Part shown: in pieces, positions 9,556 through 19,800 of the stretch | Layout: every line of letters starts with the position of its first letter | Position numbering within the stretch: the first letter of the stretch is position 1 | DNA from: Viola odorata | Lineage: Eukaryota > Streptophyta > Magnoliopsida > Malpighiales > Violaceae | NCBI GenBank assembly: GCA_963691705.1 | Contig: OY829538.1 | Location: forward strand, 54,897,151 to 54,961,150 | Direction of reading: 5' to 3' | DNA length: 64,000 bases | The notes under the pieces: model-generated | The model's database searches: none | What the model was told of the DNA's origin: nothing | Seen by the model: the letters and a program-made list of their open reading frames with translations, nothing else | Program-made: the position numbers and the translations under genes

Positions 9556-10615
9556 TGTTGGCCCAAGGGCTCATTAAATCTTGTTTTGATGAATTAAGGA
9601 CACACAAATTAATTAATATACTAACGCAATTTTAAGTTAAAGTATTTGTAGTTTGCGACGAGACAACAAAAGAAGCAACAAATCAATTATCGCAAGCTCG
9701 AAGAATCAAGTGTATATTAGAGCATTAAACGTGTAAGTATGATTCTAATTAGCACTTGATTTATGTTCGATAATACCTCAAGAAAAGTGTCAAAAGATTT
9801 TTTACACGAAAAACAATTTTTGGGAAAAGAGTTTTTGATTTCACTGTAGCAACGGAGAGTTTAACTGTAGCAACGGATAAACTCACTGTAGCAACGGGAA
9901 TGAATAGTTTCACTGTAGCAACGGATAGTTTTTCACTGTAGCAAACGGATATATTTTTGTTACTGTAGCAAACGGCTAGTTTTTGGCTCCTTCCTTCTTG
10001 GATGAGCCTCTACTCTTTTGACACTATAAATACTCATCTAAGATGAGTTACAAAGAATAAGAAAGCATTTATAAGTTCTATATACACAAATTACATTTAC
10101 AAACTCTCTTAATCAAAGTTTTACCACGCAAGCTTCACATATCGGTTTTCAACCATTCTTGCGTCTTTTAATTCGAGTTTGGATCGCTTTCTTCTTGAGG
10201 TAATATTGTTCATTTATTGGTGTTATTTTGAATCATACATTTATTATTTGTACACCAATTATTTGTTGCAAATATTATTAATTCAAATTGTGAAGGTTCT
10301 TCAATCCTTACCTTGAAAGAGGATTGTAAAACGGTTGTGGTTGAGCCCGTAAAAACTAAAGTGTAAGGTTGTAGTTGAACCCGCAAAAACTACGGTGTAA
10401 GGTTGTGAGTTGAACCCGTAAAAGCTCAAGGTAATTGCAAAGGTGTTTGCATTAGAAAATCCTAAGGGTGAAGCTCTTAGGTAGTGGAGTACAATTCGGA
10501 TTGTGAATTGGAACCACTATAACTCTTTGTGTCTTTGCTATTTTTCCTTACATTTTGTGTGCGATTTTTTATTGCCTATTCACCCCCCCTCTAGGCCGGG
10601 ATTATTGTTTTATCA
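9556..10615 (+). repeat. 5' LTR
   Basis: Begins TGTTGGCCC and ends TATCA. It holds a TATAAATA box at 10025-10032, the likely start region for the element's RNA, and an array of six CTGTAGCAACGG-like copies at 9842-9975. Beyond these the LTR has no coding potential. Confidence 0.9.
9842..9975 (+). promoter_or_regulatory. Sixfold CTGTAGCAACGG array in the LTR
   Basis: Six copies of (A)CTGTAGCAACGG, the last two with an extra A (CAAACGG), lie irregularly spaced about 50-180 bp upstream of the TATA box. The same array recurs in the 3' LTR at about 15089-15223. Position and repetition suggest a promoter element binding a host factor; this is inference. Confidence 0.6.
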
Positions 10616-10629
10616 ATTGGTAGCGGAGC
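10616..10629 (+). other. Primer-binding site of the retrotransposon
   Basis: Directly after the 5' LTR the sequence reads ATTGGTAGCGGAGC. This resembles the usual plant Copia site TTGGTATCAGAGC, complementary to initiator methionine tRNA, with changes in the middle. Confidence 0.75.
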
Positions 10630-10675
10630 AAGGTCACTTGTTACAAGGTTTAATCACCTCAAGTGAAGATCAAAT

Positions 10676-12592
10676 ATGGCTCAAGAGGGATTCTTGGTGC
10701 ATAGAGAAGGTACTGCAACCAGCCGACCACCATATCTTGATGGCAACAATTATTTACATTGGAAGATGAAGATGAGATATTATTTGGGTGCTCAAGAGTC
10801 GGATATGTGGGATTGTGTTACAAATGGATATGTTTCTCCAACGGAACCATCCGATTCAACATCAACAAAACTTCTTCCTTACGAAAAATGGAGCGCTGGA
10901 CAAAAGACAAGACAATCTATGGAATGTAAAGCAATGTATGCTTTGTGTTGTGCTATATCTCCAAGTGAGTACAATCGCATTAGTGGCTGCAAAACTTCAA
11001 AGGATGTATGGGAAACTCTTCAAATGGCTCACGAAGGGACTACTCAAATTCGGGATCTTCGACTCAACCAACTCAAGCATGAATACGAATTGTTCAAGAT
11101 GAACAAGAATGAGTCAATATATGATCTTAGCACAAGGCTTCAAAATTTGTGCAATGCTATGAGTAATCTTGGATTTACTCCAACAAATGATGAGATGGTT
11201 CGGAAGATTTTAAGTATCCTTCCTAGCAAGTGGATAGCAAAAACCGCAGCCATTGACGAATTGGAAACAAAACCTACATTCACGCAAGTTGTAAGCTCTC
11301 TCACCGCCTTTGAACACAAGCTGAATTTATTCAACTTGGAAGAAGGGGACGAAAAAGAGAAGAGCAAAAATATTGCTTTTGCAAGCAAAGTCCGTGAAGA
11401 AGATGATGAATCTATTGCCCTTTTATCTAGAAAACTCAAAAATTTCTGGAAAAAGAAATACCAAGGTGAGTCTACTAACCCTTCTAAATTAAAATTTAAA
11501 AATGATGTTGTTTGTTTTGAATGTGACAAACCAGGACATATCAAGAGCGAATGTCCTTATCTTGAAAAGAAGAGGAGACATGAGAAAAGAAGATCAAGCG
11601 ACAAGAAGGAAACTCATAAGAATCCTAGAAGAGCTTTTAAAGCTACTTCCACTTGGAGTGATGAGGATGAAAAATCAAGTAGTAATCCATTGGACTCCTC
11701 ATCCGAAGATGAAGTCGCAAATTTGTGTCTCTATGCCGACGTTGATAGTGATGCATCTCAAAAGAGCTCTTCATCGACTTCTACTTCTCTCAATGGATAC
11801 ACGAATGTGTGTCTTATGGCAAATGAGGATAGCGATGATAATGAATCGGTTAGTTCTTGCAACTCCTTAAATGATGAAAATTCTTATAATAATGTGGATG
11901 AAGCTTTTCATGATTTAACTATCCTCTTTAATGAATCTACTAGGAAGAATTCTAAACTTGCTAAAGAACTAGAAAATATTAAAAATGAAGTTAGCAAATT
12001 AGAAAAATCCAATCAATGCTTAACGGAGGAAAACAATATGTTAACCATTGATAACGTAGATTTGAAACTTGTTTTGGATGAAACTAGAAATGAGTATAAA
12101 TTGCTTGATATTGCTAGAAGTAAGGCTATAGATAAAAACTCTACATGTGATCTTTGTGCTAAATCTACCAAAGAAATTGTAGAGTTAAAAGAAAAGATTA
12201 AACATCTTGAGATTACTCTAGCAAAATTTGTTCAAAGCAAACAAAGTCACCATGATTGCATGAATGATCAAAAGAGAGATGGTGATATGAGGGGTATTGG
12301 TTTTACTCATTCTTCACATAAAAAGAATTTCAAAAATTCTTTTGTTAAAGCAAGTTCTTCCAACTATCATGCTAGCTCTTCTAATTGGCATGATAATTCT
12401 CAAAACTATTTTCAAAAACCCTCTCATGGTAAGCCTAGATATAAATGTAGCTTTTGCAATAAATTTGGTCATTTATCTTATTTTTGCTATATTCGAAAAG
12501 GGCTTATTTTTGCAAAACAAAATTGGGTACCTAATGGTACTTATGCTAACATAGAAGGACCCAAACGTGTTTGGGTACCAAAAGCAAACTAA
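10676..12592 (+). CDS. gag: Retrotransposon Gag polyprotein (Copia/Sirevirus type), 638 aa
   Basis: This intact frame starts MAQEGFLVHREG. Residues about 15-230 form the Copia gag domain of the UBN2 family (YLDGNNYLHWKMKMRYYLG, then WETLQMAHEGTTQIRDLRLN). A first zinc knuckle CFECDKPGHIKSEC lies near residue 280, a serine/acidic-rich middle follows, a coiled-coil-like stretch spans about 425-490, and a second zinc knuckle CSFCNKFGHLSYFC lies near 592. The protein ends in RVWVPKAN. Gag coats the RNA and builds the virus-like particle in the cytoplasm. The ATG at 10676 is the first good start after the primer-binding site and fits the gag domain. A frame this long without a stop supports recent activity. 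No frameshift or in-frame continuation into pol is present. Confidence 0.9.
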   Translation: MAQEGFLVHREGTATSRPPYLDGNNYLHWKMKMRYYLGAQESDMWDCVTNGYVSPTEPSDSTSTKLLPYEKWSAGQKTRQSMECKAMYALCCAISPSEYNRISGCKTSKDVWETLQMAHEGTTQIRDLRLNQLKHEYELFKMNKNESIYDLSTRLQNLCNAMSNLGFTPTNDEMVRKILSILPSKWIAKTAAIDELETKPTFTQVVSSLTAFEHKLNLFNLEEGDEKEKSKNIAFASKVREEDDESIALLSRKLKNFWKKKYQGESTNPSKLKFKNDVVCFECDKPGHIKSECPYLEKKRRHEKRRSSDKKETHKNPRRAFKATSTWSDEDEKSSSNPLDSSSEDEVANLCLYADVDSDASQKSSSSTSTSLNGYTNVCLMANEDSDDNESVSSCNSLNDENSYNNVDEAFHDLTILFNESTRKNSKLAKELENIKNEVSKLEKSNQCLTEENNMLTIDNVDLKLVLDETRNEYKLLDIARSKAIDKNSTCDLCAKSTKEIVELKEKIKHLEITLAKFVQSKQSHHDCMNDQKRDGDMRGIGFTHSSHKKNFKNSFVKASSSNYHASSSNWHDNSQNYFQKPSHGKPRYKCSFCNKFGHLSYFCYIRKGLIFAKQNWVPNGTYANIEGPKRVWVPKAN

Positions 12593-13470
12593 TTTATTTT
12601 GTAGGTGTGCCGGAAACCCATTGCGAAGAAATAGAAATCTAAAAGCGGATGTTCGCGGCACTTGGAAAGGAAACCTTAAGAGAAAAGGTTATGGTATTGG
12701 TAAAATTTGGTATTTTTCCTTTCTAATTCTTTTGGCAATAAATATGATATATATATATGATTGATTTTATCGTTAACATTGATCATCTGTTCAAGTATAT
12801 ATTCTCATAAATTTGGCAAGAAAGAATTGTTCTTGTAGGAACTTAGCTTGAATGGTGGCCCAAGGGAATTACCACTTAAAGCCGCATTGATTTTGATGGG
12901 CTTGGCTCGATTGCAAACATTGAAGCTATTCGGTTGAAATAGCAAGGTCTAGACATGTTGAAAAATCGCAATCGGTATTCCTTGAACTCTTATTTTTATG
13001 TCTATATTTATTTGATGAATATACGTGTTTTAAATGATTATGTTAGTCATTAAAATCCATAATCATATATGCTATAAATTGCCATAAATTATTTTTGTTT
13101 GTTTGTGCATATACATGATTAATTAGAATCATTTTTTCTATGCATGTATACTTTTGTTCATGTGATTGATCATTGAGGAAATCAAATTGATGTGATATTT
13201 TTTTTATGAGTCAAATGATTAGAGTACTTTTTAGAAGATTTTCTCTTTGAAATCTATACAAATCTTGACCAAAATCTACTAAATTTTGTTTGATCTCTTC
13301 GTTTGCATGCGTTGGGCATAATAGTCAACGACATTGCATATCCTCGAGCTGTAATTCACAGACCTTAAGCCGTCAATTTTTTGTTTAAATTGTTCTTCGA
13401 TTACACCTCTAGAGATATCCAAAATTTCCTAAACCGAGAGTCTATCCTTCAATTCCTTCGAATCTTCAAA

Positions 13471-13641
13471 ATGCTTTCGTTTGAGATGAGGATGATATTG
13501 GCAATTTTGGCATTGATGATTTCTCTCTTTGTTTTTCCCTTTCTCATCATGCAAAATTGTCCAAAGAATGTTGATTTGTTCGTTTGCCCTAAGTGTCATT
13601 GCCCTCCATGTCATTGCCCTTCTCCTCAATGTCCTATTTGA
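13471..13641 (+). CDS. Small membrane-anchored Cys-rich ORF in the retrotransposon
   Basis: From the internal ATG at 13471 the frame encodes 56 residues: a hydrophobic helix (MILAILALMISLFVFPFLIM) followed by a short Cys/Pro/His-rich tail (CPKCHCPPCHCPSPQC). The open frame could start earlier, at 13381. It lies between gag and the 3' LTR, where Sireviruses sometimes keep an extra ORF. I do not recognise the product, and a chance ORF is possible. Confidence 0.3.
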   Translation: MLSFEMRMILAILALMISLFVFPFLIMQNCPKNVDLFVCPKCHCPPCHCPSPQCPI

Positions 13642-14294
13642 TCACATTCGTGCAACATTTGTATTCCCTACTAAAATTTCTGTTTTCGAACCTATTTGCA
13701 CTTATGTTTTGTAATAAATTTTAGTTTGAATAATTGTTGTACTATTCCTTTGTGAGGGAATTTTAATTTATATTATGCTTGTATTTTGAATATTATCCAT
13801 GTTCTAAATATTCTCTATGTTTTATGTATGTGAAATTTTTAAGAGAAATGATTCTAAATTATTTATGCATATATATATATATATATATAGTTATTTATGC
13901 TTTTTCGCATTTATTTATGATTGATCATTGAGAAATGGGTTGAAATTGATTTTTAGGCTTTGATTAAGTGTATAAGGATATTTTCTGGAAGTTTTGATTA
14001 AAAAAAAATGCATTTTGAAACTCAAATTGCTAAAAAATTGGTCTCATAGTTGAGTTGATGGTTTGCTGTATTAAACCATGATGCTACCCATGAACTATTT
14101 CGTTTTTCAAATTTGTTGGGTAAGAACGTCATATGGGCATGAGCTCACCCATGAGGGTGACCATGAACCTTTCGTTCTTCTATAAAATTGCAGGGTCATG
14201 GGCATGAACTCACCCATGAGGCTGACCATGAAACCTTCGGCAGAAACACTTCAAAAATCAAATTTTCAATTTTTCAAATTGTGTTGCCATTAAA

Positions 14295-14329
<35 letters not shown>

Positions 14330-14531
14330 AAATCTTAGCATTTTTATTTATCCATTTCTACTTCTAAACTTATTTGCATTTATGGTTTGTAATAATTATT
14401 GGATTGGATAATTGTTGCACTATTACTTTTATGAAGTAATATTTACATTATGCTTGCTCCTTAAATATTTTCCTTGCCTTAATTAATTGGTAGAAATATT
14501 TTGATGTTGTTTTCCCTTTTTGTTAATGACA

Positions 14532-14803
14532 AAGGGGGAGAAAATGTATATGTGGGGGAGAAAATATGAGGGAGCAATTTTGATTCTTTGCTATGCCCCA
14601 TGTGCACTAACGCTTTTATGTAGGGGGAGCATTGAGGCTCCATAATCAAATTGATATGATCAATTTGGTAGCATATCGATAGGGGGAGCATTTCGGCAAA
14701 GATATAGGGGGAGTAATTCTTCTCCTTTGTTCTTTAATTTAAAATTGCATGTTCATATTGTCTTAAATTAATTTGTGGTTGTCATCATCAAAAAGGGGGA
14801 GAT
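14532..14803 (+). promoter_or_regulatory. Multiple polypurine tracts before the 3' LTR
   Basis: GGGGGAG occurs six times, near 14535, 14554, 14623, 14682, 14707 and 14795. The last, AAAAAGGGGGAGAT, directly abuts the LTR and is the plus-strand primer. Repeated upstream tracts are a published hallmark of Sireviruses. Confidence 0.8.
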
Positions 14804-15863
14804 TGGTGGCCCAAGGGCTCATTAAATCTTATTTTGATGAATTAAGGACACACAAATTAATTAATATACTAACGCAATTTTAAGTTAAAGTATTTGTAGT
14901 TTGCGACGAGACAACAAAAGAAGCAACAAATCAATTATCGCAAGCTCGAAGAATCAAGTGTATATTAGAGCATTAAACGTGTAAGTATGATTCTAATTAG
15001 CACTTGATTTATGTTCGATAATACCTCAAGAAAAGTGTCAAAAGATTTTTTACACGAAAAACAATTTTTGGGAAAAGAGTTTTTGATTTCACTGTAGCAA
15101 CGGAGAGTTTAACTGTAGCAACGGATAAACTCACTGTAGCAACGGGAATGAATAGTTTCACTGTAGCAACGGATAGTTTTTCACTGTAGCAAACGGATAT
15201 ATTTTTGTTACTGTAGCAAACGGCTAGTTTTTGGCTCCTTCCTTCTTGGATGAGCCTCTACTCTTTTGACACTATAAATACTCATCTAAGATGAGTTACA
15301 AAGAATAAGAAAGCATTTATAAGTTCTATATACACAAATTACATTTACAAACTCTCTTAATCAAAGTTTTACCACGCAAGCTTCACATATCGGTTTTCAA
15401 CCATTCTTGCGTCTTTTAATTCGAGTTTGGATCGCTTTCTTCTTGAGGTAATATTGTTCATTTATTGGTGTTATTTTGAATCATACATTTATTATTTGTA
15501 CACCAATTATTTGTTGCAAATATTATTAATTCAAATTGTGAAGGTTCTTCAATCCTTACCTTGAAAGAGGATTGTAAAACGGTTGTGGTTGAGCCCGTAA
15601 AAACTAAAGTGTAAGGTTGTAGTTGAGCCCGCAAAAACTACGGTGTAAGGTTGTGAGTTGAACCCGTAAAAGCTCAAGGTAATTGCAAAGGTGTTTGCAT
15701 TAGAAAATCCTAAGGGTGAAGCTCTTAGGTAGTGGAGTACAATTCGGATTGTGAATTGGAACCACTATAACTCTTTGTGTCTTTGCTATTTTTCCTTACA
15801 TTTTGTGTGCGATTTTTTATTGCCTATTCACCCCCCCTCTAGGCCGGGATTATTGTTTTATCA
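14804..15863 (+). repeat. 3' LTR
   Basis: Same length as the 5' LTR and almost identical to it; it begins TGGTGGCCC and ends TATCA. It is followed by GAGAC, the mismatched copy of the target duplication. Confidence 0.9.
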
Positions 15864-16831
15864 GAGACTACACAGTATGACTCTTTTTGGAAAAGTTTGC
15901 TTCCTTCATTGCCGACTAGTCGTTCACTTCAAAACTCAAGGAGACTGAGTAGCATAAACTGTATTGCTATTGAGTAATGCCATGTTTTATGCTGTTTTAC
16001 CATTGCCGACTAGTCGTTCACTTCAATTTGGAGACCTATCACAAAATCTCTCATTTTACCACCAATTTTATTTATTTATTTACAACTGTATCATAATATT
16101 ACCACTAATTTCTAAATTTTACCGTTAACTTTTTTAGATGATTTTGTCATTTAAGTTATCAAAATTGGACACTTGGTAATTTTACAAGGAGGCCAACTAA
16201 CAATTAAAAAACGGCATTAAACCTTGAATGAATGTTACATGCACTTTTATCCTACCAATAAAATAAATAACACCATATTTTATCGAAGATAATAAAATAA
16301 ACTCCATATGTTTTTTTTAAAATTTTTTTTAGCGTTTTTCTCTCTTAAAAATTGGCATTCTCCTCTTCTAAGTGCATAACTGATTTTGTCATATTATAGG
16401 AATGTGAAGCACTCTTATTATCAATAATTTTTTTAATTTCTACGTATAAACTTTAGAAAAAGTCTTTTCTTTTTACGACAAATAGAAGAAGTTCAACTTT
16501 TTCTCCTAGATAATTTATAAATGATAAGCATTTCAGAATTACTCAATACACAATAATTGAAAAAGTCTTTTTTTACAACAAATAGAAGTTCAACTTTTTA
16601 TTTAGATAATCAATAAATTACAAACATTTCAGAATAATTTTTTTAACCTTAAACAACATTTTTTTCAAAACAAAAAAATTACTTAATAGTCAGTACACAA
16701 TAATTGAAAACACTTTATTCAAATCACGGTATAGTGATAAAATAAGATAAATGATTCACATTCATCCAATGATGAAAGAGAATATTTTAAACATTCAATA
16801 ACCTCTTAATGAAGTCTTCATCCTTCTTTTT
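15864..16831. other. Intergenic, with two pairs of direct repeats
   Basis: No gene is seen. ATTGCCGACTAGTCGTTCAC is repeated near 15907 and 16003. An AT-rich unit of about 110 bp containing CAAATAGAAG and GTTCAACTTTTT recurs near 16450 and 16560. The first part was probably upstream of the folate-carrier fragment; the last part is downstream of F5H. Confidence 0.6.
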
Positions 16832-19800
16832 TTAAAGTGGGCAAGTCAATCGCTTAATTGGCACAACAACAAGCCGAGTTGCTCTAGGCGTAGTGAGCCC
16901 AAACACATCACTCATATCCAGTTTACTCGGTTCCATTCCATCAGGCAACTCCCACGTAAAACAATGCAGTAAATTAGCCATTGCTAAGTCTAGTATGTAA
17001 AGCCCGAGCGTCATACCCGGGCAAGATCTCCTACCCGATCCAAATGGAATAAACTCAAAATGGCTCCCATTATAATCAGGCATCCCTTCCTCCAAAAATC
17101 TTGAAGGTCTAAATGTATCTGGATCTTTCCACGAATCTTTATGTCGACCAATTGCATACACGTTTATCATGACACGAGATCTCGCTGGTATGTAATAACC
17201 TGCCACTTCAGCATCTTCGGATGTCTCGTGCAACAACATTGGGATTGGCGAGTGCATCCTCAACGTCTCTTTTAGCACACATTTGAAGTAAGTGAGCTTG
17301 TCTAAATCACTCTCCTCCACGCGCCGCTCTAATCCCATCACATCCGCCAATTCTTGTTGCACCCTCTTCATATCCTCTGGGTTCTTCATCAGCTCCGCCA
17401 GGACCCACTCGATAACCAATGCAACTGTCTCTGTCCCGCCAAACATCACATCCTGCCATATTTTCCGTTCTTAAATTATTTGATTTTACTAGTTCATCAT
17501 AAATCAATATAAATTTTACCAAATAAATAAATAAAATCAATATCAATGGAGTATATGTTTTGCTTCTTTATTTTAGTGGCTTTGAATATAAGTCTTTTTA
17601 AAACATCCATACCCACCTTATCAATATTAGACATAAAAAAGAAAATAGAAAATGTACCCCAAGATCCCCTACGTTTTATAAAATATTTGATTGAGTTTTT
17701 AACGTATTTTTAGGTTTAATAAAATTTCTAATGTTATATTTTTTGCGTTGGTAAGGTCCCCACCATTAAAAAATTCAACGAGCCAACTCATTCCATTATC
17801 TTTCATTTTTTTATAATATTATCTAATAAGTAGGACTCAAAATATTAAAACAAGAAAAATTAAAAATAAATAAATAAATAAAAGTATCATTAGAATAAAA
17901 ACAATTGAACAAATTTTATTATAATTAAAATAAAATAAAAAATCTATTAGAGACCTACTTTTTGATGAAAAATATTTAAAAAATACTAAATAATGGAATA
18001 TTTCGTCCCACATAGGATTTGTTTTCACAGAAGGACTCAATCAAACATCATATATAAATGTTAGAAATTTTATTGAACATCAGAATATTTTAGAAACTTA
18101 ATTGAACCTTTTGTAAAATGTTGAAGACTCTAATTAGGTGCATTTTCCCTATATAAAATACCGGACGTCTTACTTAATTATGTAGGTAAAAGGCACCATG
18201 GAGTCCCTAAGATTATTATTTTCATTTTAGTTGGTCCCGAACGTTTACGCCGTAAACCACCAAGGATTCCTATTGTCATAACGGAAGTTAACGACCGTTA
18301 TCTCCAATATTTTAATATTAAATTCAAAAAATCCGGCACCAGACGTCAGAAAATCTGACATCTTATCCAAAAAATCCCAAAATAATATTTTTTATTATTT
18401 ATTTCAAAAAATTGGAATTAATAAAATTTATGTTTTCAAAACCAAAAAAAAAACAGATTATTAAATCAGAAATTTAACCCTCTAAACAAGAAGCAAGAAC
18501 ACCAAGAATTAAACCCGGTTCATACAAACCCGTATTGTAGACAATTACTAACCTACACTACACCCGCAGCACAACTAATTACCACCACAAATTTCACTCT
18601 TGCTTTCACACAATCTCCTCTCCCAAACAGTTCCCCGTATTCTCAATCATAACAGGCACAATAGATGTAAGGATGCAGTATTCAATATGCCTAAAACAAC
18701 AAAAACAAAATGCACAAGAGATGTAAGGATGCGAACCTAAAAAAACACAGCAAAAGCACATGTACACCCATCTCATTTTTGACAAATGCGATGAAGTCAG
18801 AAACCCACAAGTACTCACAAATGCCATGAATTTGTACCCCATTCAGCAAATTATCAACATTTCTTACCAACACCAAAACACATTAAAAAAACATTAATTT
18901 CCACAGCCCCAGAACTTACAAATGCGCCAATTCACCAAATAAGAAGGAAATGAAGAACAATAACAAAAACCCATAGCCAAGAAATGACAGAAGACTAAAA
19001 CCCGCAGAACCCACATGCAACTTAATATCCTAGACAGGGAAATCAACAATAAACAAGAATACCCATTAACCCAATTTCCTAAAATCCAAAACTTTCATCG
19101 GAAATCGCATTCTATACAATGAGCGATGAAGAAAAAAGGGAACCTGGAGTCTCACGCCCAACTCCGACCGCTTTCGGATTTTCTCTTTCACTGCCCTTGC
19201 TTTCTACACAATGAGCAAGGGCAGTGAAGGAGAAGTAGTACCAGGCGGCTCCGAGGACGGAGACGCCGATGGCGATGTCGGTGGCGGACCACGTGTAAGG
19301 AGAGATCTTTGACAAGAGCGTGTGACCAGGAGCTTGAACATCCTAAAGCTGCCGACAACATTGCTTCTTCCCGAACGAACGAAGTGAATTTGTGGTTGTG
19401 ATTGTGTTGATCTGGTTTGGTGTGTGTTGTGATTTTGTGTGGAGAGATGGGGAAGATGTTGAAGGAGTTGCTTTTTTTAAAATACTAGATTATTTTGGCA
19501 CGTTGCACGTGCGAAATTTATTTAGATTTGAAAATGTTAAAATATTATATTTATGTAAAAAAAGTATTGCACACAAAATATTTTTGGTATAATATAAAAA
19601 TTTTAATAATGTCTCAAAAAATGGGATTGACATAAATTTTTACTATGGTGTTTAAACTATATTGTAACCAGTATATTAGTATTGTTATTGATGTTTTAAT
19701 GCAGGTGTTGAAAAAAATATATTTTATTAATTCTAAAATAATTTAATCTTTAGTTCTTAAAATTAAAACAATTTTAACTCAATTAAGTAATTTACTTTTA

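Larger units (their letters stand above)
12593..14803 (+). other. Non-coding internal region of the retrotransposon
   Basis: Apart from the small ORF at 13471 this stretch is AT-rich and stop-filled in all frames. It contains a 30-bp direct repeat (about 14133-14163 and 14198-14228), each half itself palindromic around GGGCATGA-CTCACCCATG. There is also an (AT)n run near 13868 and a T-tract followed by an A-tract at about 14297-14331. No pol motifs are seen. Confidence 0.7.
9556..15863 (+). mobile_element. Gag-only Copia/Sirevirus-type LTR retrotransposon
   Basis: Two 1060-bp LTRs (9556-10615 and 14804-15863) flank an internal region with a primer-binding site, one long gag frame (10676-12592) and about 2.2 kb without protease, integrase, reverse transcriptase or RNase H. 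The flanks GAGAT and GAGAC are a 5-bp target duplication with one mismatch. I found three LTR differences by eye (TGT/TGG at base 3, one G/A, one A/G), so the insertion is very recent. Six GGGGGAG tracts before the 3' LTR and a gag with a Copia-type domain plus two zinc knuckles point to the Sirevirus branch. It fits the non-autonomous class described in plants as TR-GAG, which needs enzymes from a complete relative. It sits beside the folate-carrier fragment. Confidence 0.9.

Noticed and set aside
9556..15863. A complete Copia element with pol
   Set aside because: I looked for protease, integrase, reverse transcriptase and RNase H motifs between gag and the 3' LTR and found none.
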